Shown here: positions 9,073 to 18,353 of the stretch, piece after piece
Numbering within the stretch: position 1 is the stretch's first letter
How the letters are laid out: every line of letters starts with the position of its first letter
Origin: DATFKA01 sp035268885
Lineage (GTDB): Bacteria > Bacteroidota > Bacteroidia > Chitinophagales > Saprospiraceae
DNA length: 64,000 nt
Reading direction: 5' to 3'
NCBI GenBank assembly: GCA_035268885.1
Contig: DATFKA010000173.1
Location: 16,556 to 80,555 of the forward strand
The notes under the pieces: generated by a model
Database searches by the model: none
Told to the model about the DNA's origin: nothing
Seen by the model: only the letters and a program-made list of their open reading frames with translations
Made by a program: the position numbers and the translations under genes

Positions 9073-10089
9073 ATGAAGCTGGAAGAAAGAATATCGGCAC
9101 TCATTGCATTGGGAAAACACCTTCAGGAACCGGACGAATACCGGGAAGCGGTCATGCACCGCACCCATTTTAACAACCAGTGGTTCACAAAAGAGAATCA
9201 GCGCAAAGCGATCCAGGCCATTGCTACCCATTTCCTTTCGGAAAAAGAATTAAGGAATTGGCTTGCCGAATACGATATGCCCGAAAATCCGCAAGCCAAA
9301 ACCGTTGGTTTAGTGATGGCTGGAAATATACCCCTGGTGGGCTTCCACGATGTGTTTTGCACTTTTTTAGCCGGACACCGGGCGATGATCAAATTATCAG
9401 AAAAAGATAAGTTTTTGTTGCCCTACTTTTTTCGCCAGCTGGCCATCATCGATCCCCGAACGGCAGACTATTTTGTGCCCGTAGAGCGCTTACAGGATTT
9501 TGACGCCGTGGTGGCTACGGGTAGTAATAACTCTGCTCGGTATTTCGAACAATACTTTGGTAAATACCCCCATATCATCCGCAAAAACCGCAACGCCATT
9601 GCCGTGCTCGATGGTACGGAATCTAAAGAAGAATTAGAGGCGCTGGGCACTGATGTGTTTCAGTATTTTGGCCTGGGCTGTCGCAACGTTGCCAAACTCT
9701 ATGTACCCAGGGGGTACAGCTTTGAGCCACTACTAGAAGCCCTACATGAACACCGGGAGATTGTACTCAACGATAAATACAAGAATAACTTCGACTATAA
9801 TTACGCTATTCTAGTCTTGAATAAAGAAAAGTATATGGCGAATGGTTGTATTATCTTAAAGGAAGATCGAGCTATCAGTTCTCCCATTGCCGGGTTGAAC
9901 TACGCGTATTACCAGGATTTGAAAGCATTGGAAAAGGAATTGAAGGAACGAAAAGAAGAAATTCAACTGGTCGTGGCCAAAGATGGATTGCTGTCGCAAA
10001 AAACTTACCCTTTCGGTAAAGCGCAGCAGCCAGAATTATCGGATTATGCGGATGGCGTGGATACGATAGATTTTTTACTGAAACTATAA
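9073..10089 (+). CDS. Acyl-CoA reductase, LuxC-like
   Basis: Member of the LuxC/aldehyde-dehydrogenase-related acyl-CoA reductase family (PF05893 type), which reduces acyl thioesters to aldehydes with NAD(P)H. 338 residues, shorter than luminous-bacterium LuxC (about 480). VMAGNIPLVGFHDVFCTFLAGH (residues about 79-100) is the recognisable family stretch; ATGSNNSARYF and GLGCRNVAKLYVP hold the nucleotide-binding and catalytic Cys region (GCRN). No luxD/luxE partner is nearby, so bioluminescence is not implied. Bacteroidota commonly carry this short form with no defined role. It ends a three-gene run; a strong hairpin follows. Confidence 0.82.
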   Translation: MKLEERISALIALGKHLQEPDEYREAVMHRTHFNNQWFTKENQRKAIQAIATHFLSEKELRNWLAEYDMPENPQAKTVGLVMAGNIPLVGFHDVFCTFLAGHRAMIKLSEKDKFLLPYFFRQLAIIDPRTADYFVPVERLQDFDAVVATGSNNSARYFEQYFGKYPHIIRKNRNAIAVLDGTESKEELEALGTDVFQYFGLGCRNVAKLYVPRGYSFEPLLEALHEHREIVLNDKYKNNFDYNYAILVLNKEKYMANGCIILKEDRAISSPIAGLNYAYYQDLKALEKELKERKEEIQLVVAKDGLLSQKTYPFGKAQQPELSDYADGVDTIDFLLKL

Positions 10090-10136
10090 ATCGTAGCGTG
10101 GAGGAGAGGGTGGATTGAAAAGGAGGGAGAGAAAGA

Positions 10137-10171
10137 GAGACTTTGTGACAGGTTCCCTCCCACAAAGTCTC
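10137..10171. terminator. Convergent-gene stem-loop terminator candidate
   Basis: A perfect 11-bp stem (GAGACTTTGTG at 10137-10147 pairing with CACAAAGTCTC at 10161-10171) with a 13-nt loop lies between the acyl-CoA reductase stop (10089) and the stop of the opposite-strand hydrolase (10187). There is no clear U-tract on the plus strand; on the minus strand a pyrimidine-rich run follows. Position between convergent genes makes a bidirectional terminator the simplest reading. Confidence 0.6.
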
Positions 10172-10186
10172 ATCGTCACGAAGTCA

Positions 10187-11755
10187 CTAATTAAAGACTA
10201 ACTTCTTCGCGACAACCCCTTCCTCAAACTCGGCCTGGAGTATATAAATTCCTGGCGGTAGGTTCTGTCGATGTAATTCGAATGTACTAGAGTTAACATT
10301 CATAATACCTCTCATCATTTTACCATTCATGTGGTAGAGTGCTACACTCTTCATTGGTTTATCAGGAGCTGTACGGATGAAAGCTACGTCACTAACCGGG
10401 TTAGGGCCTACGGTCAATTCAACGGTTTCAGCACTAAGGATTTCCTTAGTAGAAGTCGTTAGGTTCAAGGCTAAATAGGCACGAGGATTGAAGTAAGCCA
10501 TAATAGTGTCGATGTAACGCATAGCCTGTTCCTTCGACATATTAGGGTTTAATATTCTACTCGTAGAATCTAGTGCTACGGCATCGATAGCCGCCGCTGG
10601 AGGACGAAGAGAATTAATGAAATCTACCGTAGCAGCTAAAGTAGGAAAATCCCACCACTCCCAATAACCAGAAGCAGGACCATTAGTTACGAATGGGAAC
10701 ATGTTATCGGTAGAAAGCGTCAGACCTCCTTGTCCAGGAAGGGTTTGGTATACTTTGTTTAAAGCATTAATCGGATCATTTAGGTCATCATTAGCAACCT
10801 GGAAAACAGCATTACTACCGTTGTCATTGGCCATTTGTGTTACGCGTCTGGTACCAGATACATTTACGACAAAGTCTCCCGTCGTTGGTACAATTACGGC
10901 TCCGTCAACGTAAGGTGCAAAGGGATCACTTGCCATATGGAAACCAATGGTTGGCGGCTCATTCACGGTGCCATCAATCCAGGAAGTATCTCCTAAGGCA
11001 CCACCAATGTTCACCGCCAATTTAAACTCAGAAGAATAACCTGGATGATTACCGATGTTAATGATAGCGTTATTTTCTCCATAGACACCACCTACTAAAG
11101 AGGAGTCTACATAAAGTTCTAAATTCTGATCATAGAACTTATCTAAATCTAACTCTGAAAAATTATCTAAGTAAGCAGCTCCATAGGAAATGTAACCACC
11201 GGTTCCTTGTCCCCAAAGGGTAATTCTTTCGGCATCCACTCCAAATTGATTGCTACCTTCTGCAATGTCTTTTCTCAAAAAACGGATTAATGCTCTGGCA
11301 TCTTGAATACCTCGATAGGCCGCATTCAAAAGGGTGCCGGTACGGACATCTTGTCCATCTGCACCTAAGGCAGTTGGATTCCAGCCTGCCCGGTAAGTAG
11401 CGGAGATAGCTACATAGCCTTGACGAGCGAGTCGGCGGCAGATTTCAGCAACTGTAGAATCTGTTTTGGTACCCGTGACCTGACCATTAATAATGGCCGG
11501 TAAAAAGCTACCCGTATGGAAATAAACAACTACCGGGCGATTCGTTTCCTCATCACCAACGGGAGTATAGACATCCATTTTAAGCTCTTTAGGTAATGGT
11601 GAACCCGTCAATACTTCAATATTAGTGGCATAAGTAATGTCGGACTCAACATTTACGGAGGAGAAAACCTCTTCTAGGTACCGCTCCTGAGCACTTATAT
11701 TGCTCGCCAGGAAAGTGGCGACCAATAAGAAAAAAAGTTTGTTAAATTGTTTCAT
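10187..11755 (-). CDS. Secreted alpha/beta-hydrolase-like protein with T9SS sorting domain; nucleophile Ser absent
   Basis: 522 residues. A signal peptide (MKQFNKLFFLLVATFLASNISAQ) precedes a carboxylesterase-like fold (about 40-400): VVVYFHTGSF sits where the oxyanion HGGGF motif is expected, and ITLWGQGTGGY sits where GxSxG is expected. The nucleophile position is Gly184 (codon GGA), so a classical serine hydrolase reaction is doubtful. The last about 75 residues, starting near VGPNPVSDVAFIR and ending VVAKKLVFN, are a type A T9SS C-terminal domain, predicting outer-membrane export and surface attachment or release. It is the second gene of a unit, 32 bp after the TonB-dependent receptor stop, so the two probably act on the same substrate. 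It could be a binding protein or use another nucleophile. Confidence 0.85.
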   Translation of the reverse strand: MKQFNKLFFLLVATFLASNISAQERYLEEVFSSVNVESDITYATNIEVLTGSPLPKELKMDVYTPVGDEETNRPVVVYFHTGSFLPAIINGQVTGTKTDSTVAEICRRLARQGYVAISATYRAGWNPTALGADGQDVRTGTLLNAAYRGIQDARALIRFLRKDIAEGSNQFGVDAERITLWGQGTGGYISYGAAYLDNFSELDLDKFYDQNLELYVDSSLVGGVYGENNAIINIGNHPGYSSEFKLAVNIGGALGDTSWIDGTVNEPPTIGFHMASDPFAPYVDGAVIVPTTGDFVVNVSGTRRVTQMANDNGSNAVFQVANDDLNDPINALNKVYQTLPGQGGLTLSTDNMFPFVTNGPASGYWEWWDFPTLAATVDFINSLRPPAAAIDAVALDSTSRILNPNMSKEQAMRYIDTIMAYFNPRAYLALNLTTSTKEILSAETVELTVGPNPVSDVAFIRTAPDKPMKSVALYHMNGKMMRGIMNVNSSTFELHRQNLPPGIYILQAEFEEGVVAKKLVFN

Positions 11756-11787
11756 AAAATGTGTTTTGAATAGATAAGAAAGTAAAA

Positions 11788-14610
11788 TTATTGTTTCTCA
11801 AATTCATAGAGAATGGAGAAGTAAGCTAAGCGCCCAATTCTAGGCCCTCCATAAGTTTGAAAAGCTTCGTTGTTTAAGAGATTAGAAGCACCTAATTTAA
11901 AGGTCGTATTAATCTTAGGAGCCTTCCAGTTGATCTGGGCATCTAATAAATCATATTGAGGAATGACTCCAGTAAATTGAGGAGAACCTTCAAAAATGAA
12001 AGAATCAATCCACTTATAATTCACATTAAAGCCAAACCTTTTTAAGGTTACAAAGCCTAAGTTTAAGTCAATATCTCTAGAGGATACTCCAATGTTGAAT
12101 TTATGCTCAGGCGTGTTAAATGCAGGAATGATGGGATCATCCGTAGCCGTATTCAGTCTGTTCCAGGAGTAGTTACCATTCAAGACAAACTTATCCCAAA
12201 AGTAATAGTTGTAACCCACCGAAAAGCCTTGAGTCGTTACTCTATCCGTTGCATTGGCTGCCACCCGATACGCTTGGAGATTAACCGGGAATCCCGTAAG
12301 CGGGTCAAAAGAAGCGTCTACGCCAAAGTTGAAACCTATAAAATTCTGGTAAAAACTAAAGTAGTAAGTTGCATCTAAAAATAGTTTTTCTCCAACCAGG
12401 GTGCGGTATCCAGCTTCTACTGTTCTGACTTGCTCCGGTCTAATTGGAGCCACATCAAAAAACTCTAATACGTTATTGTCTAAGGTGTTGAGGTAATCGC
12501 CAATCGATTCAATAGTAATTAAGTTTTGGACACCATCTAAGTTGCCTAATAAAATAGCTCGACCTACATTATAAAAAAGGAATTGATCAGCCAGCGTTGG
12601 ATTCCGTATAGCCGAGCTAAAAGAAGCCCTTAAAGTATTGTTTTCCGATGGTGAATAAACAATAGACGCGGCTGGAGAGAACAAATAATTGAAATTTTGG
12701 TGCTTATCCAGACGCATAGAAGCGCTTATCTTGACTTGATTATTGAGTTCTAAGGTCCCACCACCGTATATTCCAAATTCATTTACATCAATGTTACGAC
12801 CAAAGGTATCTAGTAAAATAGAGCCTTGAGAATTTGGATAGTATTGTCTAAAGTTTCCTCCCACTCTTAAGTCTAAATCAGTGATTGCTCCACCTTCATA
12901 AACATCGTTAAACATTTTCTCGCCATGCACATGAAATAGTGCCGAACGATCAAAAAAGCGAGTGCCACCTTCTGCAAAAGAAATACTGGAAGTAATATCA
13001 TCAAAAGCTTGTTGGAAGCGTTCTGTCCCTGGTTCTAAAAAAGATTCCGTGCCACTAATTGGGTTGGCAGCATTGGCCTGTTCTTGTGCCTGCATATGCA
13101 AATCGTTAATGAGCTCGCTTACATTTGGCTGATCTAAAAATGCACTTAGTGCCGCCCTGAACTCATCTGGCCGACCGGCAAAATCTCTGGGACGCGGATA
13201 ACCTTCCAGGCTACTAATTTGTGGAACGGCCGTTCGAGACCAAAAGTTGATATAGTCTGATCGCCATTCGTTTGGTGTCTTAGACCTTTCCTGCAGCAAT
13301 AAAGAGGTAAAATAAGGATCGTAGGAATCCCCCGCATCCTCATGAGTAGCATAAGCCCGGATGAAATACTCATCTTGTTTTTTTAATTCAATGCGATGCT
13401 GGAAAAATTGAATGTTTCGGAGACTGAAACGGTTATCTCCTTGAAAAACGGTTGTCCCTTGACTGAAGTTAGAAGCTAAAATCAATTCAGGTGACTTAAA
13501 ATCTTGAGCTGGATTTAAGCGATAATGTAGAGCAACACCCGCTTTGAAATTATCGGAATCATAATCTACTACATCAATCTCTTCATAACCCCGACGGTGA
13601 AAAATTCCTAAACCAGGATTAGAAAGAGAATTGGATAAGTCATTGGCTGTTTGATATTCATCTCCATAAATATTTACGGCGTCAAATCCACCGGGGTTAC
13701 CACGACCAGTAGGGGTGTCAAAGACAGGGTCAAAATTATCCGCAACCCAATCATTGGCTTGAAAGTAAGCTAAGTTAAATTTATAGGCAAAACGATCCTG
13801 TCCTTTTTTGTCTTTGATGACATCTGCGTAGCGCACGGCCGTTTCAAGCAAATTGCGCTCCCCGACTTTAACCATGGCACTTAGGCCTTTTTGCAAAAAT
13901 GGATTTTTAGTCTGCATAGAGATGACGCCATTGAAGGCGTTTGGTCCGTAAAAGGCAGAACTTGCCCCAACAATAAGATCGACACTATTGACATCTAGTT
14001 CGGAAGCCCCCAGGAAATTCCCCAGGGAGAAGTTCAAACCTGGAGATTGGTTGTCCACTCCGTCAATGATCTGTAGAGATCTTACCGGACTGGTAGAATT
14101 GAAACCACGGGTGTTGATGATCTTAAAGCCTAGACTGGCTGCCGTCAAATCTACATCTTTTAAAGCCCCCAAGCCATCGTAAAAGTTAGCGGCAGGGGTT
14201 TCTTTAATGGCAATGTTATCCAGGGTTTCCATGGTCAAAGCCGACTGCTGGCGCTTCTCGCTGATCCGCCGTCCGCGCACGACTACTTCATCGATCATCT
14301 CGGAGGAAGATTCCAAAACGATGTCTAAGGGTTCCTCTGTACTGGTGACTTCTATCGTCTTGGAAGCAAAACCAGTATACGAAAATTCAATCGTAGTAGG
14401 CAGGGAAACCCTGAGGGGCAACTCAAAATTGCCATCAAAATCGGTAACGACCCCATCCCCTGTTTCTAACACCAGAATGGTGGCACTGATTAGGGGTTCG
14501 CCCTCACTGTCTTTTACAGTACCGCGTAGTACGTTTTGAGCAAACAGACCGCTAGTAGATAGTATAAAGAGTAGGAAACATACGTTCCTGATGATCAATG
14601 GAAACTTCAT
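11788..14610 (-). CDS. TonB-dependent receptor with carboxypeptidase-regulatory-like domain
   Basis: Outer-membrane active-transport channel, 940 residues. Signal peptide to about residue 25 (ends SGLFAQ), then a CarboxypepD_reg-like Ig domain (about 26-110; LRGTVKDSEGEPLISATI), a plug domain (about 140-260; TPAANFYDGLGALKDVD, NTRGFNSTSPVRSLQIIDGVDNQ), then a long beta-barrel ending in an aromatic-terminated strand (YFSILYEFEKQ). Substrate is not readable; no SusD partner lies beside it, which argues against a classical glycan SusCD pair. It is the promoter-proximal gene of a two-gene unit with the T9SS hydrolase-like protein. The long noncoding stretch upstream (14611-15132) should hold its promoter, but no clear box was found. 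Confidence 0.9.
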   Translation of the reverse strand: MKFPLIIRNVCFLLFILSTSGLFAQNVLRGTVKDSEGEPLISATILVLETGDGVVTDFDGNFELPLRVSLPTTIEFSYTGFASKTIEVTSTEEPLDIVLESSSEMIDEVVVRGRRISEKRQQSALTMETLDNIAIKETPAANFYDGLGALKDVDLTAASLGFKIINTRGFNSTSPVRSLQIIDGVDNQSPGLNFSLGNFLGASELDVNSVDLIVGASSAFYGPNAFNGVISMQTKNPFLQKGLSAMVKVGERNLLETAVRYADVIKDKKGQDRFAYKFNLAYFQANDWVADNFDPVFDTPTGRGNPGGFDAVNIYGDEYQTANDLSNSLSNPGLGIFHRRGYEEIDVVDYDSDNFKAGVALHYRLNPAQDFKSPELILASNFSQGTTVFQGDNRFSLRNIQFFQHRIELKKQDEYFIRAYATHEDAGDSYDPYFTSLLLQERSKTPNEWRSDYINFWSRTAVPQISSLEGYPRPRDFAGRPDEFRAALSAFLDQPNVSELINDLHMQAQEQANAANPISGTESFLEPGTERFQQAFDDITSSISFAEGGTRFFDRSALFHVHGEKMFNDVYEGGAITDLDLRVGGNFRQYYPNSQGSILLDTFGRNIDVNEFGIYGGGTLELNNQVKISASMRLDKHQNFNYLFSPAASIVYSPSENNTLRASFSSAIRNPTLADQFLFYNVGRAILLGNLDGVQNLITIESIGDYLNTLDNNVLEFFDVAPIRPEQVRTVEAGYRTLVGEKLFLDATYYFSFYQNFIGFNFGVDASFDPLTGFPVNLQAYRVAANATDRVTTQGFSVGYNYYFWDKFVLNGNYSWNRLNTATDDPIIPAFNTPEHKFNIGVSSRDIDLNLGFVTLKRFGFNVNYKWIDSFIFEGSPQFTGVIPQYDLLDAQINWKAPKINTTFKLGASNLLNNEAFQTYGGPRIGRLAYFSILYEFEKQ

Positions 14611-15132
14611 CTGTAAAGTCTAAGTAAGTTTAGTAAAAATTGTCTAAGGGCAAATTAGCGAAATTTCGCAAAAAAGCGAATCTTTCGTTTATAGAATTTT
14701 TAAAGAATGTTATTTGAAGACATTTAGTTTACACAAAAGTCTATACTTCTTTTGATATTGTACTTATTACTCTGTACTCTAAATTTCTAAGCATTTTGAA
14801 AGTCATCTTTTTGTCCATTATTGCGTTGCGTACTCACTTTTGTAGCTAGACGAAGAAAGGGAATTCAAGGGGCCCTTTCTGAAGTAACAAGGCTCCGCTG
14901 CGCCTTATCTTGAACAAAAATCTGAGGTTTCAAAATACTTGTTCTTTTGCCGCCCAGTTTCGTTAAAAAGCCTCGTCGATGCGCTGCATCGCCTGCATTT
15001 TTCGCCTCACTGAGCAGCAAAATATCTTCATAAATCTTTTATACTTTGTTAATGCCCATTCCTAAGTCAAGATAGGTGTCCAGATAATTTGTCGGAAAAG
15101 GAAATAATTATAATCTGGGTTAGGTAAGTGAA
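14611..15132. other. Gene-free 522-bp intergenic region
   Basis: Lies upstream of the TonB receptor (-) and downstream of the PAP2 phosphatase stop (-). No credible open frame with a start and coding character was found. The receptor-proximal part (14611-14800) is A/T-rich and may carry the promoter. The middle (about 14854-15030) holds the structured, possibly repeated element listed separately. Confidence 0.6.
14854..15030. repeat. Possible dispersed intergenic repeat / mobile-element remnant
   Basis: The stretch starts with a perfect 8-bp inverted repeat (AGAAAGGG at 14854-14861 against CCCTTTCT at 14873-14880) and contains GATGC-GCT-GCATC (14978-14990). Its base composition is more G/C-rich than the flanks. 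On the minus strand all three frames give peptide-like stretches broken by stops and shifts (for example RYFAAQ, NETGRQKNKYFETSD, LGGKRTSILKPQIFVQDK), the look of a decayed coding or repeat element. I have an impression of similar sequence in other Saprospiria genomes but cannot verify it; only one copy is in this window. Confidence 0.35.
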
Positions 15133-15726
15133 TCAGGCCTGAGGCGGTCGGTCAACTGCTATTTTTTCGAGTGTAAAATACAGGCTCTTGATCAGATAAG
15201 CAATTAAAAGGCCTAATATTGCTCCCACAATAACATCTAAGGGATAATGCACCCCCACATATACCTGGGCAAAAGCAATACTGGCGGCCCAGAAATAAAA
15301 CAACCAGCGCCAACGCTTGTAATAAAGTCCCAGAGTCATAGCCAAAAAGGCTCCAATGGCAAAGTGATTCGTGGCGTGCGAAGAAGTAAAACTGTAAGCC
15401 TTACCGCAGCCGACCAGGAGTACGACATCCTGCTGGATAGCGGGGTCGTTACAGGGGCGGACTCTTTTTACCGTTTTCTTTAAGACTTTGCTGCTCACGA
15501 AATCCGCTATGCCTACCGTCAAAAACAGGGCCAGCAATAAGTAAATGCCTTTTACGCGAAAGCGGTAAACAATAAAAGCCATCAATGCGATGTAGAAAGG
15601 AAACCAAAACTTTTTATCCCGCCAGTAGGGCAGGATGAAATCTAAAACTTCATTGTGCCATTGTCCGTTAATTATTCGGAAAAGCTGTTCGTCGTACGCT
15701 AAAAGGACCTCCAGTATATCCATCAA
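15133..15726 (-). CDS. PAP2-family membrane phosphatase
   Basis: Membrane-embedded lipid or pyrophosphate phosphatase (phosphatidate or undecaprenyl-pyrophosphate type). 197 residues with about five hydrophobic segments. The three PAP2 signature motifs are present: KKTVKRVRPC (K-x6-RP), SFTSSHATNH (in place of PSGH) and VYVGVHYPLDV (His and Asp of the third motif). SSHATN rather than PSGH is common in Bacteroidota homologues. In vivo substrate is unknown; undecaprenyl-PP recycling is one option. Divergent from glmM, with the glmM promoter between. Confidence 0.88.
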   Translation of the reverse strand: MMDILEVLLAYDEQLFRIINGQWHNEVLDFILPYWRDKKFWFPFYIALMAFIVYRFRVKGIYLLLALFLTVGIADFVSSKVLKKTVKRVRPCNDPAIQQDVVLLVGCGKAYSFTSSHATNHFAIGAFLAMTLGLYYKRWRWLFYFWAASIAFAQVYVGVHYPLDVIVGAILGLLIAYLIKSLYFTLEKIAVDRPPQA

Positions 15727-15732
15727 TTAGTC

Positions 15733-15762
15733 TTGATAATTCACTTTGAATGTCTACTTTTG
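15733..15762 (+). promoter_or_regulatory. Bacteroidota-type promoter for glmM
   Basis: TTG at 15733-15735, a 19-base spacer, then TACTTTTG at 15755-15762, matching the Bacteroidota sigma-A consensus TTG-N17-20-TAnnTTTG. It lies about 48 bases ahead of the glmM start and just outside the divergent PAP2 gene start. Confidence 0.6.
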
Positions 15763-15810
15763 CTGCTAAAGCATATAAAATAGGACACAATAATATAAAA
15801 AAATCGAACA

Positions 15811-17175
15811 TTGGCCTTAATTAAATCAATATCCGGAATCAGAGGTACCATCGGTGGTGGTGCCGGAGACAATCTTACCCCGCAAGACATTGTGGAATGT
15901 ACCGCCGCTTTTGGCGCCTGGCTACTTGAAAAAGGGAATACGCCCAAAGTGGTAGTGGGCCGCGACGCCCGTATTTCAGGGCCACTCGTCAAACAGTTGG
16001 TGATCAATACCTTACTGGCACAAGGCATCCACGTCGTGGATTTGGATCTATCCACGACGCCTACGGTAGAAATGGCGGTGGCCTGGGAGCAGGCCGGTGC
16101 GGGTATCATCATTACGGCCAGCCACAATCCCAAACATTGGAACGCCCTCAAATTTCTGAACGAAAAAGGAGAGTTCATCGCTAAGGCTGAGGGAGAAGCC
16201 CTGCTCGCCAAAATTGAAGAGGGCTCTATTCACTACGCGGAGGTCGATCGTTTGGGTACGCTTACGCAAAAAACAGATTACCTGCAGCAGCATATCCAGG
16301 CAGTACTGGATTATCCACTGGTCAATGTCGCGGCCATTCAAAGTAAAAAACTGAAAGTAGTGGTCGACGGGATCAACTCTAGTGGTGCGGTCGCCGTGCC
16401 GGCCCTGCTAGAACGCCTGGGCTGTCAGACCATCCTGATTAATGGCGAACCAAATGGGGAATTTGCCCATAACCCGGAACCACTGGCCCAGCACCTAACC
16501 CAATTGTCAGCTACTATTCGCACCGAGCAGGCAGATCTGGGTATTTCGGTCGATCCGGATGTAGATCGCCTGGCCTTCGTTTGCGAAGATGGAGTGATGT
16601 TTGGGGAGGAATATACTTTAGTTGCCGTGGCGGATTATGTACTCCAGCACCGAAAGGGAAATACCGTCTCTAATCTGTCTTCTACCCGGGCTTTGCGGGA
16701 CATTACTGAAAAACACGGTGGGCAATACCAGGCCAGTGCCGTAGGGGAGGTCAATGTCGTGACAAAAATGAAAGAGGTAGAAGCAGTAATTGGCGGAGAA
16801 GGCAATGGAGGCATCATTGTACCTGACTTTCACTACGGTCGCGATGCGCTGATTGGAATTGGTTTATTTCTTACGCACCTTTGTCAGTCGGGTCAAAGCA
16901 TGACGGAACTGAGAGCCAGCTATCCGGATTACGAAATGATTAAGGATAAAATCCAGTTAGACCCCGGCCTTGACTTGAATGCGCTTTTGCAAAAGCTGGA
17001 AGAGATTTATCGCTCGGAAGACTATAATACCATCGATGGATTAAAGATCAATTTCGAAAAAGGATGGGTACACTTGCGTAAATCTAATACAGAGCCCATT
17101 ATTCGCGTCTACGCAGAAGGCCCTGATCGGGCGACCGCACAGCAATTTGTAGACGATATCAAATCGCACATTTAG
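15811..17175 (+). CDS. glmM: Phosphoglucosamine mutase (alpha-D-phosphohexomutase)
   Basis: Interconverts glucosamine-6-P and glucosamine-1-P for UDP-GlcNAc, peptidoglycan and LPS synthesis. 454 residues. TTG start: the family N-terminus ALIKSISGIRGTIGG begins right at it and no ATG is available upstream in frame. The phosphoserine loop TASHNP puts the catalytic Ser at 104; the metal loop DPDVDR, the sugar-binding GGEGNGG and the phosphate-binding KSNTEPIIRVY follow. Bacteroidota homologues are sometimes named phosphomannomutase, so sugar specificity is inferred. Followed 47 bp later by a cysteine desulfurase gene. Confidence 0.9.
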   Translation: MALIKSISGIRGTIGGGAGDNLTPQDIVECTAAFGAWLLEKGNTPKVVVGRDARISGPLVKQLVINTLLAQGIHVVDLDLSTTPTVEMAVAWEQAGAGIIITASHNPKHWNALKFLNEKGEFIAKAEGEALLAKIEEGSIHYAEVDRLGTLTQKTDYLQQHIQAVLDYPLVNVAAIQSKKLKVVVDGINSSGAVAVPALLERLGCQTILINGEPNGEFAHNPEPLAQHLTQLSATIRTEQADLGISVDPDVDRLAFVCEDGVMFGEEYTLVAVADYVLQHRKGNTVSNLSSTRALRDITEKHGGQYQASAVGEVNVVTKMKEVEAVIGGEGNGGIIVPDFHYGRDALIGIGLFLTHLCQSGQSMTELRASYPDYEMIKDKIQLDPGLDLNALLQKLEEIYRSEDYNTIDGLKINFEKGWVHLRKSNTEPIIRVYAEGPDRATAQQFVDDIKSHI

Positions 17176-17222
17176 GCACAAATAATTCAAAACTCAATAC
17201 ACTCAATAATTCACCAATCGAT

Positions 17223-18353
17223 ATGTCCAGAATATACTTTGATAACGCCGCAACGACCCCTATGGACGCACGGGTCATTGACTACCTCTCGGGGATCATG
17301 TCCGAACTTTGGGGCAACCCCTCGAGTATTTATCAGGAAGGACGGACCGCAAGAGCCGCTATTGAGGAAGCGCGCAAGACCGTGGCGAATACCCTTCAGG
17401 CCTCCATTGGCGAGGTGTTTTTTACCTCCTGTGGTACGGAGTCGAACAACATGGCTTTGAAATGTGCCGTAAGGGATTTAGGTGTTAGCCGGATCATCAG
17501 TAGTCCGATTGAACACCATGCCGTACTGCATACGGTGCAGCGTTTAGAAAAAGAAAAAGCCGTAGAATTGTTTATGCTGGATACCGATGAGCAGGGAAAA
17601 ACTGACCTGGCGCAATTGGAGGAGCTACTCAAGGATGGAGACAAGAAGACCCTGGTCTCTTTAATGTACGCCAATAATGAAATCGGCACCATGATAGACC
17701 TGGACGCTATTGGTGAGCTTTGTGAAACTTACGGCGCTTATTTTCACTCCGACACGGTTCAGACCATTGGTTATTATCCCATTGATGTAAATCAGGCAAA
17801 AGTCCATTTCATCACGGGTTCGGGGCACAAGTTTCATGGACCGAAGGGAGTGGGCTTTATTTATATCAATAATGAAGCTATGTTGCAACCCTTTATCGAT
17901 GGTGGGGCACAGGAAAGAAATATGCGCGGGGGGACGGAAAACCTTTACGGTATTTTGGCGATGGCCAAAGCGCTGGAGCTGGCGGAGGCGGAAAGGGAAG
18001 CGCGCCGGCAAAAGATTGATTCGGTACGTCATTATTTTGCAGAGCAGTTACAATCTCAATTTCCGGAAGCAAAGTTTCATGGAACGCCTTTTGAGGGCGG
18101 TCATTATAAAATTTTGAGTGTCAGCTTTCCGGAAAGTGCCAAGTCAGATCTATTATTACTGAGTTTGGATATCGCCGGTATCAGTGTTTCGGGCGGTAGT
18201 GCCTGCAGCTCGGGAGCTGATGCCGGATCACACGTGATCGGTTCGCTTTTCCCGGATTCCTTACGGAAAACCATCCGCTTTTCCTTTTCCCATTACAATA
18301 CAAATGCGGAAGTGGACAAGGTGATCAGTACCTTAAAAAATATTTTGCAGTGA
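17223..18353 (+). CDS. Cysteine desulfurase (NifS/IscS class)
   Basis: PLP enzyme that takes sulfur from cysteine for Fe-S clusters or thio-modified tRNA. 376 residues. FDNAATTPMD opens the protein, GTESNNMALK and EHHA line the cofactor site, SGHKFHGPKG puts the Schiff-base lysine at 203, GGAQERNMRGGTEN is conserved, and GGSACSSGAD carries the sulfur-accepting Cys328. It belongs to the IscS-like group I rather than SufS by these motifs. No iscU/sufU neighbour is here. Its stop codon (ending 18353) directly abuts the stop of the convergent coaE gene (from 18354) with no intergenic base. Confidence 0.93.
   Translation: MSRIYFDNAATTPMDARVIDYLSGIMSELWGNPSSIYQEGRTARAAIEEARKTVANTLQASIGEVFFTSCGTESNNMALKCAVRDLGVSRIISSPIEHHAVLHTVQRLEKEKAVELFMLDTDEQGKTDLAQLEELLKDGDKKTLVSLMYANNEIGTMIDLDAIGELCETYGAYFHSDTVQTIGYYPIDVNQAKVHFITGSGHKFHGPKGVGFIYINNEAMLQPFIDGGAQERNMRGGTENLYGILAMAKALELAEAEREARRQKIDSVRHYFAEQLQSQFPEAKFHGTPFEGGHYKILSVSFPESAKSDLLLLSLDIAGISVSGGSACSSGADAGSHVIGSLFPDSLRKTIRFSFSHYNTNAEVDKVISTLKNILQ

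Noticed and set aside
9073..10089. Bioluminescence locus because of LuxC similarity
   Set aside because: No luxA/B/D/E neighbours and the protein is a short form common in non-luminous Bacteroidota.
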